A DNA stretch of 64,000 nt from CATOSD01 sp965203135 (GCA_965203135.1 CBDBBO010000001.1:1984001-2048000); one strand, 5' to 3'; positions 16,926 through 24,960 are shown, counted from the first letter of the stretch. Program-made: numbers and translations. The notes: generated by a model not told the origin, from the letters alone.

Positions 16926-17012
16926 GATTGATGTTCCCTCCCACAACGGGACCTTTGAGTCTCGGCACGAATATCCGACATGTGTCAACATATGTTCACT
17001 CACTCCTGAAAA

Positions 17013-17025
17013 GATACTTAGTATC
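17013..17025. promoter_or_regulatory. 13-bp palindrome, operator candidate 1
   Basis: GATACTTAGTATC, perfect 6+1+6 palindrome, 88 nt upstream of the NikA-like start codon. It overlaps a possible -10 hexamer (TATGAT on the minus strand). A repressor site is inferred. Confidence 0.6.
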
Positions 17026-17111
17026 ATATACTCTCAAGAAAAGAGAGCGGCCCGTGACGCTGATCTCGTTTCCCGGAAGCCCTAACTGAGTCTCAGACGC
17101 ATCATCGTGAT

Positions 17112-17124
17112 GATACTAAGTATC
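17112..17124. promoter_or_regulatory. 13-bp palindrome, operator candidate 2
   Basis: GATACTAAGTATC, the same palindrome with the central base inverted, exactly 99 nt from the first copy. Such spacing would suit looping or co-regulation of both divergent genes. Confidence 0.6.
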
Positions 17125-17269
17125 TCTAACTTTCAGCCTATCCCCCAACAGGCAGTCTTGGGGTCGCGCCAATCTACCACACGTCGCGGCCCCCGTCAAT
17201 TCGTGCGCCCAAAGGATGAATCGTAAATGGTATTCTGTTTATTAACGCTAGTGAAGGAGGTATCGAGGA

Positions 17270-17962
17270 ATGGCTGAAGTGAACGTTACGCCCGGTCGGC
17301 TGGGTGACAGCGAAATCAGCACCGTCCTCGTTGAACCGGACGACGCCGTCGCTCTGATGATGCTGGGTCACGGCGCCGGCACCCCGATACACGAGCCGCT
17401 GATGGTCCGGATGGCCGCGGCGCTCGCCGATCAGAGGATCGCGACTTTCCGCTACAACTACCCATACAGTGAGCGCATGACCGGCTACTCTCCTGAAAAG
17501 ATCGACCCTCTTGAAGTGCTGCTGTCCACCACAAACCTGGCGAAGAGCGCCGCGGCGGAGCTGCCGCTCGGCCTCCCCCTGTTCCTTGGTGGACGCTCCA
17601 TGAGCAGCCAAGTCGTTTCGCTTGCCCTGACACGCGAACACTGGCCCGACGTTCAGGGCATGGTGTTGTACGTCTTCCCCATGCGCTGGCGCAACCTGCT
17701 CGGCAACCCCGTCAGCCACCTTCACCGCGTGCCGGTGCCCATGCTGTTCGTCCAGGGCGGCCGAGACGAAGAATACTGCAACCTTCAGGAGATCCAACCT
17801 GTGCTGGATAAGTTGGGCGACCGCGCCACTCTCCACGTAGTCCAGGACGCGGACCACGACTACGATCTACCCGCCGGCTCCAACAATACGACCTCGGACG
17901 CCCTATCCGAAGTCGCCTCCGTCACCGCCACCTGGATACGCAAACAACTGGACTCAGCCTAG
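17270..17962 (+). CDS. Alpha/beta hydrolase, TEX30/KANL3-like
   Basis: 230 residues, cytosolic. The sequence has the hydrolase layout: GHGAG oxyanion segment near residue 34, nucleophile elbow GGRSMSS near residue 108 (Ser), an acid after VQGGRDEEY and His in QDADHDY near residue 203. The usual GGRSMGG elbow is GGRSMSS here. Substrate unknown. It is followed 2 nt later by a GNAT gene, so the two form an operon. A strong AAGGAGGT ribosome site supports the start. Confidence 0.85.
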   Translation: MAEVNVTPGRLGDSEISTVLVEPDDAVALMMLGHGAGTPIHEPLMVRMAAALADQRIATFRYNYPYSERMTGYSPEKIDPLEVLLSTTNLAKSAAAELPLGLPLFLGGRSMSSQVVSLALTREHWPDVQGMVLYVFPMRWRNLLGNPVSHLHRVPVPMLFVQGGRDEEYCNLQEIQPVLDKLGDRATLHVVQDADHDYDLPAGSNNTTSDALSEVASVTATWIRKQLDSA

Positions 17963-17964
17963 AG

Positions 17965-18504
17965 ATGGGGCTGAACGTAACGATCCGGCCAGCCAGTCCC
18001 GCAGACGCCGGTCCCATCGCAAGGGTCCACGTCGATTCGTGGCGGACCACATACGAAGGCATCATCCCCGCCGAGTACCTCGCAAACCTCTCGTATCGCG
18101 ACAGACAGTCCATGTGGAGCGAGGCCCTAACGACCGACCAACCCGCCACGACCATCCTCGTCGCGGAAACAGAAGCCGGCGACGTCATCGGCTTCGCCAG
18201 CGCAGGACCGGAACGCGAAGCCAACCCGAACTACCGGGCCGAACTCTACGCCATCTACCTGCTACAAGAGCACCAGAACAGGGGACTGGGCCGCCGCCTC
18301 GTATCGGCTGTCACCCACAGCCTACTGGAGCACGGCTTCACCTCGATGCTACTCTGGGTCCTCGAGGACAACCGCCCCGCCCGCCGCTTCTACGAGTCCC
18401 TCGGAGGCAAGCGCGTCAGCAGAAAAACCGTCACAATTGGCGACGCAAACCTCCAGGAAATCTCCTACGGCTGGCGTAACATCACCGCCCTCGCCGCCGC
18501 GTAG
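17965..18504 (+). CDS. GNAT family N-acetyltransferase
   Basis: 179 residues with the acetyl-CoA binding core: ELYAIYLLQEHQNRGLGRRL (beta4 and the Q/RxxGxG/A loop as QNRGLGRR) and LWVLEDNRPARRFYESLGG at the C-terminal side. The N-terminal part (VHVDSWRTTYEGIIPAEYL) is the pattern of RimI-like GNATs of unknown small-molecule substrate. It directly follows the hydrolase. Confidence 0.9.
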   Translation: MGLNVTIRPASPADAGPIARVHVDSWRTTYEGIIPAEYLANLSYRDRQSMWSEALTTDQPATTILVAETEAGDVIGFASAGPEREANPNYRAELYAIYLLQEHQNRGLGRRLVSAVTHSLLEHGFTSMLLWVLEDNRPARRFYESLGGKRVSRKTVTIGDANLQEISYGWRNITALAAA

Positions 18505-18635
18505 TCATACTGAAAGGCCAAAGGTCGCGGAACAAACGTGGGAATACATAGCTGATGAACGCCATTGACGAGAACTAACAGCTACAATGATCAGGAGAAG
18601 CTGCGGGTTTACGTGACAGAAAAAGGAGGTTCGAG

Positions 18636-18857
18636 ATGATCAGGCAGATGACGGCGATCATCGAGCGGGAAGGCGATTCCTACGTTGCTCTCTGCCCCGA
18701 GTTGGACATCGCCAGTCAAGGCGAAAGCGTGTCGGAGGCTCGTGCCAATCTCAAGGAAGCGCTTGAACTCTTTTGCGAGGCGGCATCCGCCGACGAAATC
18801 CAACGACGTCTCCATGAGGAAATCTATGTAACCCACGTCGACGTGGCGTTTGGCTAG
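18636..18857 (+). CDS. hicB: HicB-type antitoxin
   Basis: 73 residues with the partial RNase-H-like HicB fold: MTAIIEREGDSYVALCPELD, then GESVSEARANLKEALELF. It is expected to neutralise the HicA RNase and repress the operon. AAAGGAGGT precedes the ATG. It overlaps hicA by 8 nt. It lacks the C-terminal DNA-binding domain found in longer HicB proteins. Confidence 0.88.
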   Translation: MIRQMTAIIEREGDSYVALCPELDIASQGESVSEARANLKEALELFCEAASADEIQRRLHEEIYVTHVDVAFG

Positions 18858-19068
18858 ACTCCGCGTACTGTCGGGCCATGAGGTCTGTGCGATACTCGCC
18901 GCCCACGGGTTCTCTGAGGTAAGGCGAAGAGGCAGCCATATACTGATGCAACGGGTTGAAGGCCGGGACACCACCACTGTACCAGTGCCTGATCACAGGG
19001 AACTCCGCATTGGAACTTTGATGTCGATTATCCGGCAGTCAGGGCTGCCCAGGACGTTGTTCGAGTGA
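18850..19068 (+). CDS. hicA: HicA-type mRNA interferase toxin
   Basis: 72 residues starting at TTG inside the end of hicB. It has the double-stranded RNA-binding-like HicA fold with the catalytic His in RRRGSHILMQ, and the DHRELRIGTLMSIIRQSGL segment typical of HicA/YcfA. It cleaves mRNA when free of HicB. The order antitoxin-toxin and the overlap support co-translation. Confidence 0.88.
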   Translation: MARLRVLSGHEVCAILAAHGFSEVRRRGSHILMQRVEGRDTTTVPVPDHRELRIGTLMSIIRQSGLPRTLFE

Positions 19069-19130
19069 CTTCCGTTAGAACTCATACGAACCCCTCTGGC
19101 GAGTCCACCACTGGCACGTAAGCTCGAACC

Positions 19131-19493
19131 TCACGACGCCGGCTCCCAAAGCTCGATCGCGTTCCCTTCCGAGTCGTGGATGCGAGCGAAGCGGCCTATT
19201 CCCTCCATCTCGCTCTCGTCGCTGACCTCTATGCCCGCCGACTTCAGTTGTGTGATCATCGCGTCCAGATCGGCCACGCGGAAATTCAGCATGAAGGCCT
19301 TGTCCGCCGCGAAGTAGTCCGTGTCAGCATCGAATGGCGCAAAAACCGTGACCCCTGACTCCGTCACCCACGGCGCCATCTCCATATCCGTCGGAGCAGG
19401 ATTGATGCCGAGGTGTTCCCGATACCACTCCGCAAGCCCCGCCGGGTCCTCCGCCCGAAAGAAAAACCCGCCGAACCCCTGAACCTTTTCCAT
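19131..19493 (-). CDS. VOC-family (glyoxalase/bleomycin resistance) protein
   Basis: 120 residues with the vicinal-oxygen-chelate fold: GGFFFRAEDPAGLAEWYREH at the N-terminus and HDSEGNAIELWEP at the C-terminus, the latter giving a metal-ligand Glu. Substrate not identifiable. A truncated copy of its first ~55 codons and its upstream region lies at 20956-21128. Confidence 0.88.
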   Translation of the reverse strand: MEKVQGFGGFFFRAEDPAGLAEWYREHLGINPAPTDMEMAPWVTESGVTVFAPFDADTDYFAADKAFMLNFRVADLDAMITQLKSAGIEVSDESEMEGIGRFARIHDSEGNAIELWEPAS

Positions 19494-19504
19494 GCCAAGC
19501 CTCC

Positions 19505-19552
19505 TATTGCCATTCCGAGCGGAGCGTCAGCGCAGCCGAGGAAGCTAAAGCC
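19505..19552 (+). repeat. REP-like element (CATTCCGAGCGGAGCG... family)
   Basis: CATTCCGAGCGGAGCG, then CGCAGCCGAGGAAGCTAAAG. A second copy is at 34824-34865 and an inverted fragment at about 46960-46985. It is distinct from the GGGAGAGG family. Confidence 0.7.
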
Positions 19553-19576
19553 CCTCTCCGCATTGCACCCCTATTC

Positions 19577-19636
19577 TTGACCCGCCATTCCCCCGCCACT
19601 AAAATCGCATGACCCTCCCGGCCCGCAAGCTCAGTT
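19577..19636 (+). repeat. Duplicated tRNA-Lys promoter plus tRNA 5' fragment
   Basis: TTGACC (19577-19582), 17-nt spacer, TAAAAT (19600-19605), then GGCCCGCAAGCTCAGTT at 19620-19636, which is the first 17 nt of tRNA-Lys with two changes. The spacer CCCCCGCCAC is shared with 12721-12750. No tRNA can form. It lies directly ahead of, and overlaps, the 2H phosphoesterase gene. Confidence 0.8.
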
Positions 19637-20214
19637 CATTCCACCCAGAGGCTCTGAGGCTAAACATAACACAGCACGAAACAGACCGAAGACCCGAAGC
19701 CGCACTCGTAGTGATTGTGGCCGAGGCCGAGCCGCTGGTGGGACGTTTCCGGTCCGAACATGATCCGGCAGCCTCTCGGGGCATCCCCGCCCACATCACT
19801 ATCAACTACCCATTCATTCCCGGAGTCAATCCCTCTACGGACACCGTCAATCGCCTGTCGAAACTGTTCACCGCGACAGAGCCGTTTTCGTTCGGCCTCG
19901 ACCACGTCGGAAGATTTCCCAACGTGCTGTACCTGGCTCCCGTTCCGTCGGCCCCGTTCGTACAACTGATCGAACGCACCGCTCACGAGTTTCCCGAGTC
20001 TCCGCCCTACGGAGGGAAGTTCGACAGCATTACACCCCACCTCACCGTCGCGCAGTTAACGAATGGCGACCAACTCCAGTCCGTCGTGCGGCAATTCTCG
20101 GACGTGGCATCGGACCGCCTTCCTCTTCATGCCTTTGCCGACCGCGTGTGGCTGATGGACAACCGGGAAGGCCAATGGCAGAAGCGAATCTCCTTCCCCC
20201 TGGGCACACGATGA
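19609..20214 (+). CDS. 2'-5' RNA ligase/2H phosphoesterase family protein
   Basis: Up to 201 residues. Two HxT motifs of the 2H superfamily are present: HITI near residue 64 and HLTV near residue 145 of the longest form. Family members cleave or ligate 2'-5' or cyclic phosphate bonds. Similarity begins only at ALVVIVAEAEPLVGRF, near residue 34. Candidate starts are ATG 19609, which lies in the duplicated tRNA-Lys promoter stretch only 4 nt past its -10 box, and GTG 19711. The next gene starts at an ATGA overlap. Confidence 0.8.
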   Translation: MTLPARKLSSFHPEALRLNITQHETDRRPEAALVVIVAEAEPLVGRFRSEHDPAASRGIPAHITINYPFIPGVNPSTDTVNRLSKLFTATEPFSFGLDHVGRFPNVLYLAPVPSAPFVQLIERTAHEFPESPPYGGKFDSITPHLTVAQLTNGDQLQSVVRQFSDVASDRLPLHAFADRVWLMDNREGQWQKRISFPLGTR

Positions 20215-20876
20215 ATCCCTCTTGCATAATGAACAACGCCAACACCCCTTGGAACCCCGGCACACAAATCCTGCAACAAGACCTGTGGGGCGACAAACTC
20301 ATAACCGCCCGGCCCGTGACGGTCGTTGAGGACAAAGCAGACCGCCTCGTCCTGTACACGCACCCGAACGCCCCTTATCGCTCCATCACCGCCCGCAACC
20401 GACACTCCGTCCCGGTAATCGAGCGCATCGATCTTTGGGAGACGCTCGCCCACACGCCGCTGGAGACTCGAGTCTCCGGCCCCTACCATGTCTTGACCCT
20501 CACTCCTCCAAACTCCTGGCACTCGGTCTGGCTGTTCTGGGACTTGGCGTGGAGCGTCCACTGCTGGTACGTGAATCTCCAGTTCCCCACACACCGGAGG
20601 CCCAGGGGAATCATGGTCCGCGATTGCGCCCTGGACATCAGGGTCGAGCCGGACCTTTCATGGTCGTGGAAAGACAGAGACGAATTCGACGAGCTGGTAA
20701 GCCGCGGCTGGTTCGCGGACGACGATCAAGCGTCGCTCCTGGCCGAAGCCGATACAATGGCGCGCACCGTCTCCGAGCAGCTATCGCCCTTCTCAGAAGG
20801 CTGGGAACACTGGCGACCAGACCCATCCTGGTCGCTCCCAACCCCACCCCACGACTGGCATCGCCTGAATCCCTAG
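20211..20876 (+). CDS. DUF402 family protein
   Basis: 221 residues from ATG at 20211, which overlaps the previous stop (ATGA); longer in-frame starts lie inside the upstream gene. The C-terminal half shows the DUF402 pattern: VRDCALDIRVEPDLSWSWKD, then DEFDELVSRGWFADDDQASL. Known DUF402 relatives are nucleoside di/triphosphatases or the FomD phosphodiesterase, so phosphate-ester hydrolysis is a fair guess. It is coupled to a 2H phosphoesterase. Confidence 0.82.
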   Translation: MNPSCIMNNANTPWNPGTQILQQDLWGDKLITARPVTVVEDKADRLVLYTHPNAPYRSITARNRHSVPVIERIDLWETLAHTPLETRVSGPYHVLTLTPPNSWHSVWLFWDLAWSVHCWYVNLQFPTHRRPRGIMVRDCALDIRVEPDLSWSWKDRDEFDELVSRGWFADDDQASLLAEADTMARTVSEQLSPFSEGWEHWRPDPSWSLPTPPHDWHRLNP

Positions 20877-20955
20877 CCCCACGCTGTTAGGCCGCCGGCC
20901 TATCGGCGATGCTGATTCGAAACTCCGACAAGCGGGCCATCCCGTCGTCTCCACC

Positions 20956-21128
20956 AGCATCAGATCGCACGGCGAAAAAACCGTCACCCCGGACTCGGTC
21001 ACGCACGGTGCCATGTCCATGTTCGTCGGAGCGGGATTGATGCCAAGGTGATCCCGATACCACTCCGCAAGCCCCGCCGGGTCCTCCGCCCTAAAGAAAA
21101 ACCCACCGAACCCCTGAACCTTTTCCAT
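20956..21128 (-). pseudogene. Truncated copy of the VOC gene
   Basis: The first ~55 codons and the upstream leader match the VOC gene at 19131-19493 (MEKVQGFGGFFFRAEDPAG onward, only a few substitutions), then similarity stops after TVFSPCD. The frame continues into unrelated sequence. The two VOC copies bracket the 2H/DUF402 pair, as expected from a partial duplication that carried or trapped that pair. Confidence 0.75.
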
Positions 21129-21299
21129 GCCAAACCTCCTCTTGCCGCGCAGTGTAGGATGATCCCGTGTGGGAGGTGGCCAACATTCGGCTTCCATGTA
21201 GCAGTTTCTTTGCGTACACTCTTGAAGCTGGGACATGGGCGATAGGCTGGACTAGACTTTCAAAGAGTTGTTGGGTTGGTGCGTAGTTCATATTATCTT

Positions 21300-21887
21300 T
21301 CAGTCCTTATCTGGCCTAAACGTGATTCCCCATGTGAAAGACGATTCGACTCTTGCATCGACCGTCATTTTGCCGAAGCGTTGCGTGTGTGTAGGGATGT
21401 TGTCGAAGCGTCGCATGTGTGTAGGAATGTCGGAGGCCGTGTTGGCAATCCACTGTAGAACTTCATTCTTCATGTCCGGGATCAATAGTGAGATCAAGGT
21501 ATTTATGTACTCTACCCGTCGTCTTGCGTAGTCGGGGGGGTTACGCCACGCTGCTAGGGAATCATCGAACGACAATGACACGCTGCTCCAGTCCGCTCCC
21601 TCAGCTGGTGAATCACAGTCTTCTATGTCGAGTTGAATATCGAGACGTGAAGCTAGCCCTACATTTACACCGTCATCACCTATAAGGCTCGGAGCCAATT
21701 TATCACATCCCAAACCGATGACGGACGCGTTGTCTCGAAGATCCCACACCTCGAACTCAAACCCCAGCGACTCGAACTCGCTTTGGATCTCTCGAACGGC
21801 GGGGCGCCCCTCGGAGCAACCGGTCAAGCCCAACAAGGCTAAGCAGCCAACGATGCCCATGACGACCCAAGAGACTACACGCCTCAT
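21300..21887 (-). CDS. Putative lipoprotein of unknown function
   Basis: 195 residues with a signal sequence and lipobox (LLGLTGC). The mature part is acidic with no recognised domain. Near the C-terminus two consecutive in-frame copies of about ten residues occur (IPTHMRRFDN, IPTHTQRFGK), reflecting a ~30-bp tandem duplication at about 21370-21430. GC content is lower than in neighbours. It starts 1 nt after the stop of the upstream gene, so the two form an operon, probably acquired horizontally. Confidence 0.7.
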   Translation of the reverse strand: MRRVVSWVVMGIVGCLALLGLTGCSEGRPAVREIQSEFESLGFEFEVWDLRDNASVIGLGCDKLAPSLIGDDGVNVGLASRLDIQLDIEDCDSPAEGADWSSVSLSFDDSLAAWRNPPDYARRRVEYINTLISLLIPDMKNEVLQWIANTASDIPTHMRRFDNIPTHTQRFGKMTVDARVESSFTWGITFRPDKD

Positions 21888-21888
21888 T

Positions 21889-22506
21889 TCAAACCTCGGT
21901 TCTCAAGACATCCAAGAACTCGCGGATCATTGCGGCGCTAGCGTCCTGCATTGAGTTGTCCAATCGCCACGGACTCTGAAGACAGTCGATAACCTTTGTA
22001 TAGCTCTCATCTCTGGTAGCCGATCTGAATGTACATACTTGTCTTTCGGTGTCTACGATCATGATCTTTCGCCATCGTCCATCAGGAACCTGGACGACGA
22101 TAAACACCGGATCGTCACCCCAATCGGGTTCTCCTTCGTCGCAGGTAATAGATTCAAACGTGGTACGGCGGTCGCGAGGATTCAACAGCCGAGACGAGAA
22201 GATGTCGTTGTCAGTTCCTTCGTGTCGAATCTGCGGATCTTCATACCTACCGTCAAGCCAGCCGCGTTCCTCTGCTTGCCTCATGAGTCCTAACGCTACA
22301 CTGACAGGTATCGTCCAGAATCCGGTACCGCCACGCCTGTCTACGTAGGGCTGCCTGTTCTTTGTAGGATCGTATGGGAGACGAGTTCTCCACGACAGGC
22401 AATAGAAACGAGGCTCCTCTTCAACGTCAAGACGTTCTTGAAGTTTCAGGTCAATCGGCAAACCGTTGTGCTGGGCTGTGACGCTGTCGATACGATTGTA
22501 TGCCAT
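21889..22506 (-). CDS. Hypothetical protein, partner of the lipoprotein
   Basis: 205 residues, soluble, no recognised domain. Notable segments are YDPTKNRQPYVDRRGGTGFW near residue 45 and PVFIVVQVPDGRWRKIMIVD near residue 133. GC content is lower than the surrounding genes. It is followed directly (TGA-A-ATG) by the lipoprotein gene, so a shared function is likely. Confidence 0.6.
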   Translation of the reverse strand: MAYNRIDSVTAQHNGLPIDLKLQERLDVEEEPRFYCLSWRTRLPYDPTKNRQPYVDRRGGTGFWTIPVSVALGLMRQAEERGWLDGRYEDPQIRHEGTDNDIFSSRLLNPRDRRTTFESITCDEGEPDWGDDPVFIVVQVPDGRWRKIMIVDTERQVCTFRSATRDESYTKVIDCLQSPWRLDNSMQDASAAMIREFLDVLRTEV

Positions 22507-22712
22507 TCTTCAGGTCTCCCTTCTCCGAAAGAGTGGCTATCGTCCTTATGCTGATTATCCATCATATGTTCGGGATAGTAGCCAGCAAGAGAGGCCGTTC
22601 TCAGGGTTCAGAAAGAACCTTCGCAAGCGGCCGCTTAAACGATGCCGGCCTAGTTAGTAGACTGCCGATCAGTTAAGCATCACTGCTGGTCCCCACAAAG
22701 TGACACGGCTCG

Positions 22713-23009
22713 CTAAACGAGGTCAGCTGTTGTGAGCCGTTTAATGTCGATGCGCTTAGCCCTTTCTCGAATCTGCCAGAGGTCGTAGGCAATCTGCATC
22801 CCAAGCCACGTCTCCGGTGTGGAACCGAACGCCCGGGACAGGCGAATCGACATCTCCACCGACACGCCCGCCTTCCCTTTCACCAAGTCCAAAAGCGTCT
22901 GCCGGGTCACTCCCAATCCTTGCGCCGCTCGCGTGACCGTCAAGCCCAGCGGTTCGAGGCACTCGTGCCTCACGATTTCGCCCGGACGGGGAGGGTCATG
23001 CATCCCCAT
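22713..23009 (-). CDS. HigA-like antitoxin (XRE family), no adjacent toxin
   Basis: 98 residues from the ATG at 23009, about 8 nt after GGAGG; longer in-frame starts reach 23063. The sequence HDPPRPGEIVRHECLEPLGL, then a helix-turn-helix (VTRAAQGLGVTRQTLLDLVK) and RAFGSTPETWLGMQIAYDLW is the HigA/VapI pattern. No HigB toxin lies within 200 nt on either side, so this is an orphan antitoxin or a stand-alone regulator. Confidence 0.88.
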   Translation of the reverse strand: MGMHDPPRPGEIVRHECLEPLGLTVTRAAQGLGVTRQTLLDLVKGKAGVSVEMSIRLSRAFGSTPETWLGMQIAYDLWQIRERAKRIDIKRLTTADLV

Positions 23010-23079
23010 CCACATCACCTCCTCAACTGTAGTCCGCGCAATCGACGTCAAACGCATTCCCATCCGCGGATTCCCTAAT

Positions 23080-23114
23080 GTCCCTTCCCTCTCGCAGGGG
23101 GAAGGTTAGGATGG
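23080..23114 (+). repeat. Interspersed palindromic repeat overlapping hyuB 3' end
   Basis: CCCTTCCCTCTCGCAGGGGGAAGG followed by TTAGGATGG. The hyuB stop codon (23106) lies in its tail. Confidence 0.75.
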
Positions 23115-24878
23115 ACCCACCCCCTCCCCCCGCACCCGCCCCGTCCCCGCCCAGTCCACCTCCCCCGTCCGCGCGTCCACCACCGTCGCGTACACATCCC
23201 GCGCCCTCTCCCGCGTGATGTACCCCTCTCGCACGTCGCGCGCCACCTCCCCCGGCTCCCGCTCGCGCGGGTCGCCCCAGCCGCCCCCGCCCGGCGTCCG
23301 CGTCACGATAGTGTGACCCTCCGGCACCGACGTCGTTATCTTGCACGGCAGCCGCCTCGCCTCCGCGCCCGACGTCCCGTCCTCCGGCGCCCGCACGTAG
23401 CACGCCGACGGCGACGCGTCCTCTCCCCCGAACAGTCCCCACGGCCCTATCTGCTCCCGGTCCGAGCTCAGAGTCAGCGTCGCGCTCCGACCCATCACCC
23501 GCAGGCTCCGCTGTATGCCCACGCCCCCGCGATGCTTGCCCGCCCCCTCGCTGTCCGGCACGACGCCATACGACTCCACCAGCAGCGGGTACGCCAGCTC
23601 TATCGCCTCCACCGGCGCGTTCCGCGTGTTCGTCATGTGGTTCTGCACCGCGTCCATGCCGTCCGAGTCGTGCATCGCCCCCTGGCCGCCCGCGTAGGTC
23701 TCCACGAAGTTGTAGTAGATGCCGTTGCGCGGGTCGATACCCCCGATGTTCAGCAGATTCATCGTCCCCGAGCACGCCGCGATCACCCGCTCCGGTATCA
23801 CCTCCGCCAGCGCCCCCAGCAGCACGTCCGTGATCCGCTGCGTCGTGATGATGTTCGCGTTGCACACCGCCGTCGGGTACTGCGCCGACAGCAGGCTCCC
23901 GTCCCGCACCCGCACGTCTATGGGACGGTACGCCCCCGCGTTCGGCGGCAGCTCCGGGTCCAGGCACGCCTTCAGCACGTAGTACACGCACGCCGCCACC
24001 GACGGCCACCGGCAGTTCAACGGACCCTGGCAAGCGTCGTCCGTCGCCGTGAAGTCCGCCACCAGCGAGTCCCCGTTCGCCCGTAGCTCCACCCGTATCG
24101 TGATAGCGTCCTCCGTGATCCCGTCCCCCTCCACCACGTCCTCGAACGTGTACACCCCCTCAGGTATCTGCGCCAGCGCCGCCCTCATCCGACGCTCCGA
24201 GTAGTCCAGCATCTCCCCCAGGTATCGCCGCACCACCTCAACGCCGTACCGGGACACCAGCCCGCTCAGCCGGCGCTCCGCCACGTTGTTCGCCGCGTAC
24301 TGCGCCAGCAGGTCGCCGCGCACCTCCTTCTGCGGCCGCACGTTCTGCGAGATCACCGCCCACAGGTCCCGCACCAGCTCCCCCCGGCGAAACAGCCGCA
24401 CCGTCGGAATCTGCAACCCCTCCTGAAAAATCTCCGTCACCCCGAACGGCATAGACCCCGGCGCGAACCCGCCCATGTCCACGTGATGCGCCTGGTTCGC
24501 CGCGATCGCGATCAGCTCCCCCTCGTGATACACCGGCGAAATCAGCGCCAGGTCGTTCAGATGCCCCGGCCCGGCCGGGTACGGCGTATTCAGCGCCAGC
24601 GCGTCCCCCGGCTCCAGCTCCTCGAACGGATACTGCTCCATCGCCGTCAGCACCGCCGAGTGCATCGTCCCCAGGTGCACCGGCGTCCCGATCTCGCTCT
24701 GCGCCACCACCACCACCTCGCCCTTGCCCGTGTAAATCGCCCCCGACGTATCCCGCCTGTCCTTGATGTTCGTCGAGTAGCTCGCCCGGATCAGCGCCGC
24801 CACCATCTCATCCGCAATCGAGTAAAACCCGTTCCGCATCACCTCAAGCGTAATCGGATCAAAAGTTGGCCGTGCCAT
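23106..24878 (-). CDS. hyuB: Hydantoinase B/oxoprolinase family protein
   Basis: 590 residues, the beta subunit type of ATP-dependent hydantoinases, 5-oxoprolinases and acetone/acetophenone carboxylases. Family segments: DPITLEVMRNGFYSIADEM at the N-terminus, SIDxG-like NQAHHVDMGG near residue 130 and the glycine-rich GGGGWGDPRER near the C-terminus. It is paired with hyuA immediately upstream in transcription. Its last codons overlap a palindromic repeat, which may have replaced the original end. Confidence 0.93.
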   Translation of the reverse strand: MARPTFDPITLEVMRNGFYSIADEMVAALIRASYSTNIKDRRDTSGAIYTGKGEVVVVAQSEIGTPVHLGTMHSAVLTAMEQYPFEELEPGDALALNTPYPAGPGHLNDLALISPVYHEGELIAIAANQAHHVDMGGFAPGSMPFGVTEIFQEGLQIPTVRLFRRGELVRDLWAVISQNVRPQKEVRGDLLAQYAANNVAERRLSGLVSRYGVEVVRRYLGEMLDYSERRMRAALAQIPEGVYTFEDVVEGDGITEDAITIRVELRANGDSLVADFTATDDACQGPLNCRWPSVAACVYYVLKACLDPELPPNAGAYRPIDVRVRDGSLLSAQYPTAVCNANIITTQRITDVLLGALAEVIPERVIAACSGTMNLLNIGGIDPRNGIYYNFVETYAGGQGAMHDSDGMDAVQNHMTNTRNAPVEAIELAYPLLVESYGVVPDSEGAGKHRGGVGIQRSLRVMGRSATLTLSSDREQIGPWGLFGGEDASPSACYVRAPEDGTSGAEARRLPCKITTSVPEGHTIVTRTPGGGGWGDPREREPGEVARDVREGYITRERARDVYATVVDARTGEVDWAGTGRVRGEGVGPS

Positions 24879-24917
24879 ACGTGCATCCCTTCCGTGATTG
24901 AAAGTACCTTCCGCTTG

Positions 24918-24960
24918 GTCCCCTCTCCCCGGCGCGGGAGAGGGTTAGGGTGAGGGGGCT
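24918..24960 (+). repeat. Interspersed palindromic repeat (CTCTCCCC variant)
   Basis: CCCTCTCCCCGGCGCGGGAGAGG followed by GTTAGGGTGAGGGGGCT. A second copy follows 25 nt later. Confidence 0.8.

Larger units (their letters stand above)
16926..17269. other. Divergent intergenic region with paired palindromes
   Basis: 344 nt between the NikA-like gene (-) and an alpha/beta hydrolase (+), lower in GC than the genes. Besides the two operator-like palindromes it holds ACATGTGT/ACATATGT near 16979-16997 and ATCATCGTGATGAT at 17101-17114. A strong ribosome site AAGGAGGT lies before the hydrolase ATG. No clear -35/-10 pair could be assigned. Confidence 0.6.

Noticed and set aside
17013..17124. Palindromes as classical NikR sites
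   Set aside because: They do not show the GTATGA-N16-TCATAC pattern of E. coli NikR, so the regulator was left unnamed.
17174..17857. 227-codon minus-strand frame opposite the hydrolase
   Set aside because: Exact antisense to a gene with a clear hydrolase triad.
19620..19693. Second tRNA-Lys gene
   Set aside because: Similarity ends after 17 nt; no D-stem closure, anticodon arm or T-arm.
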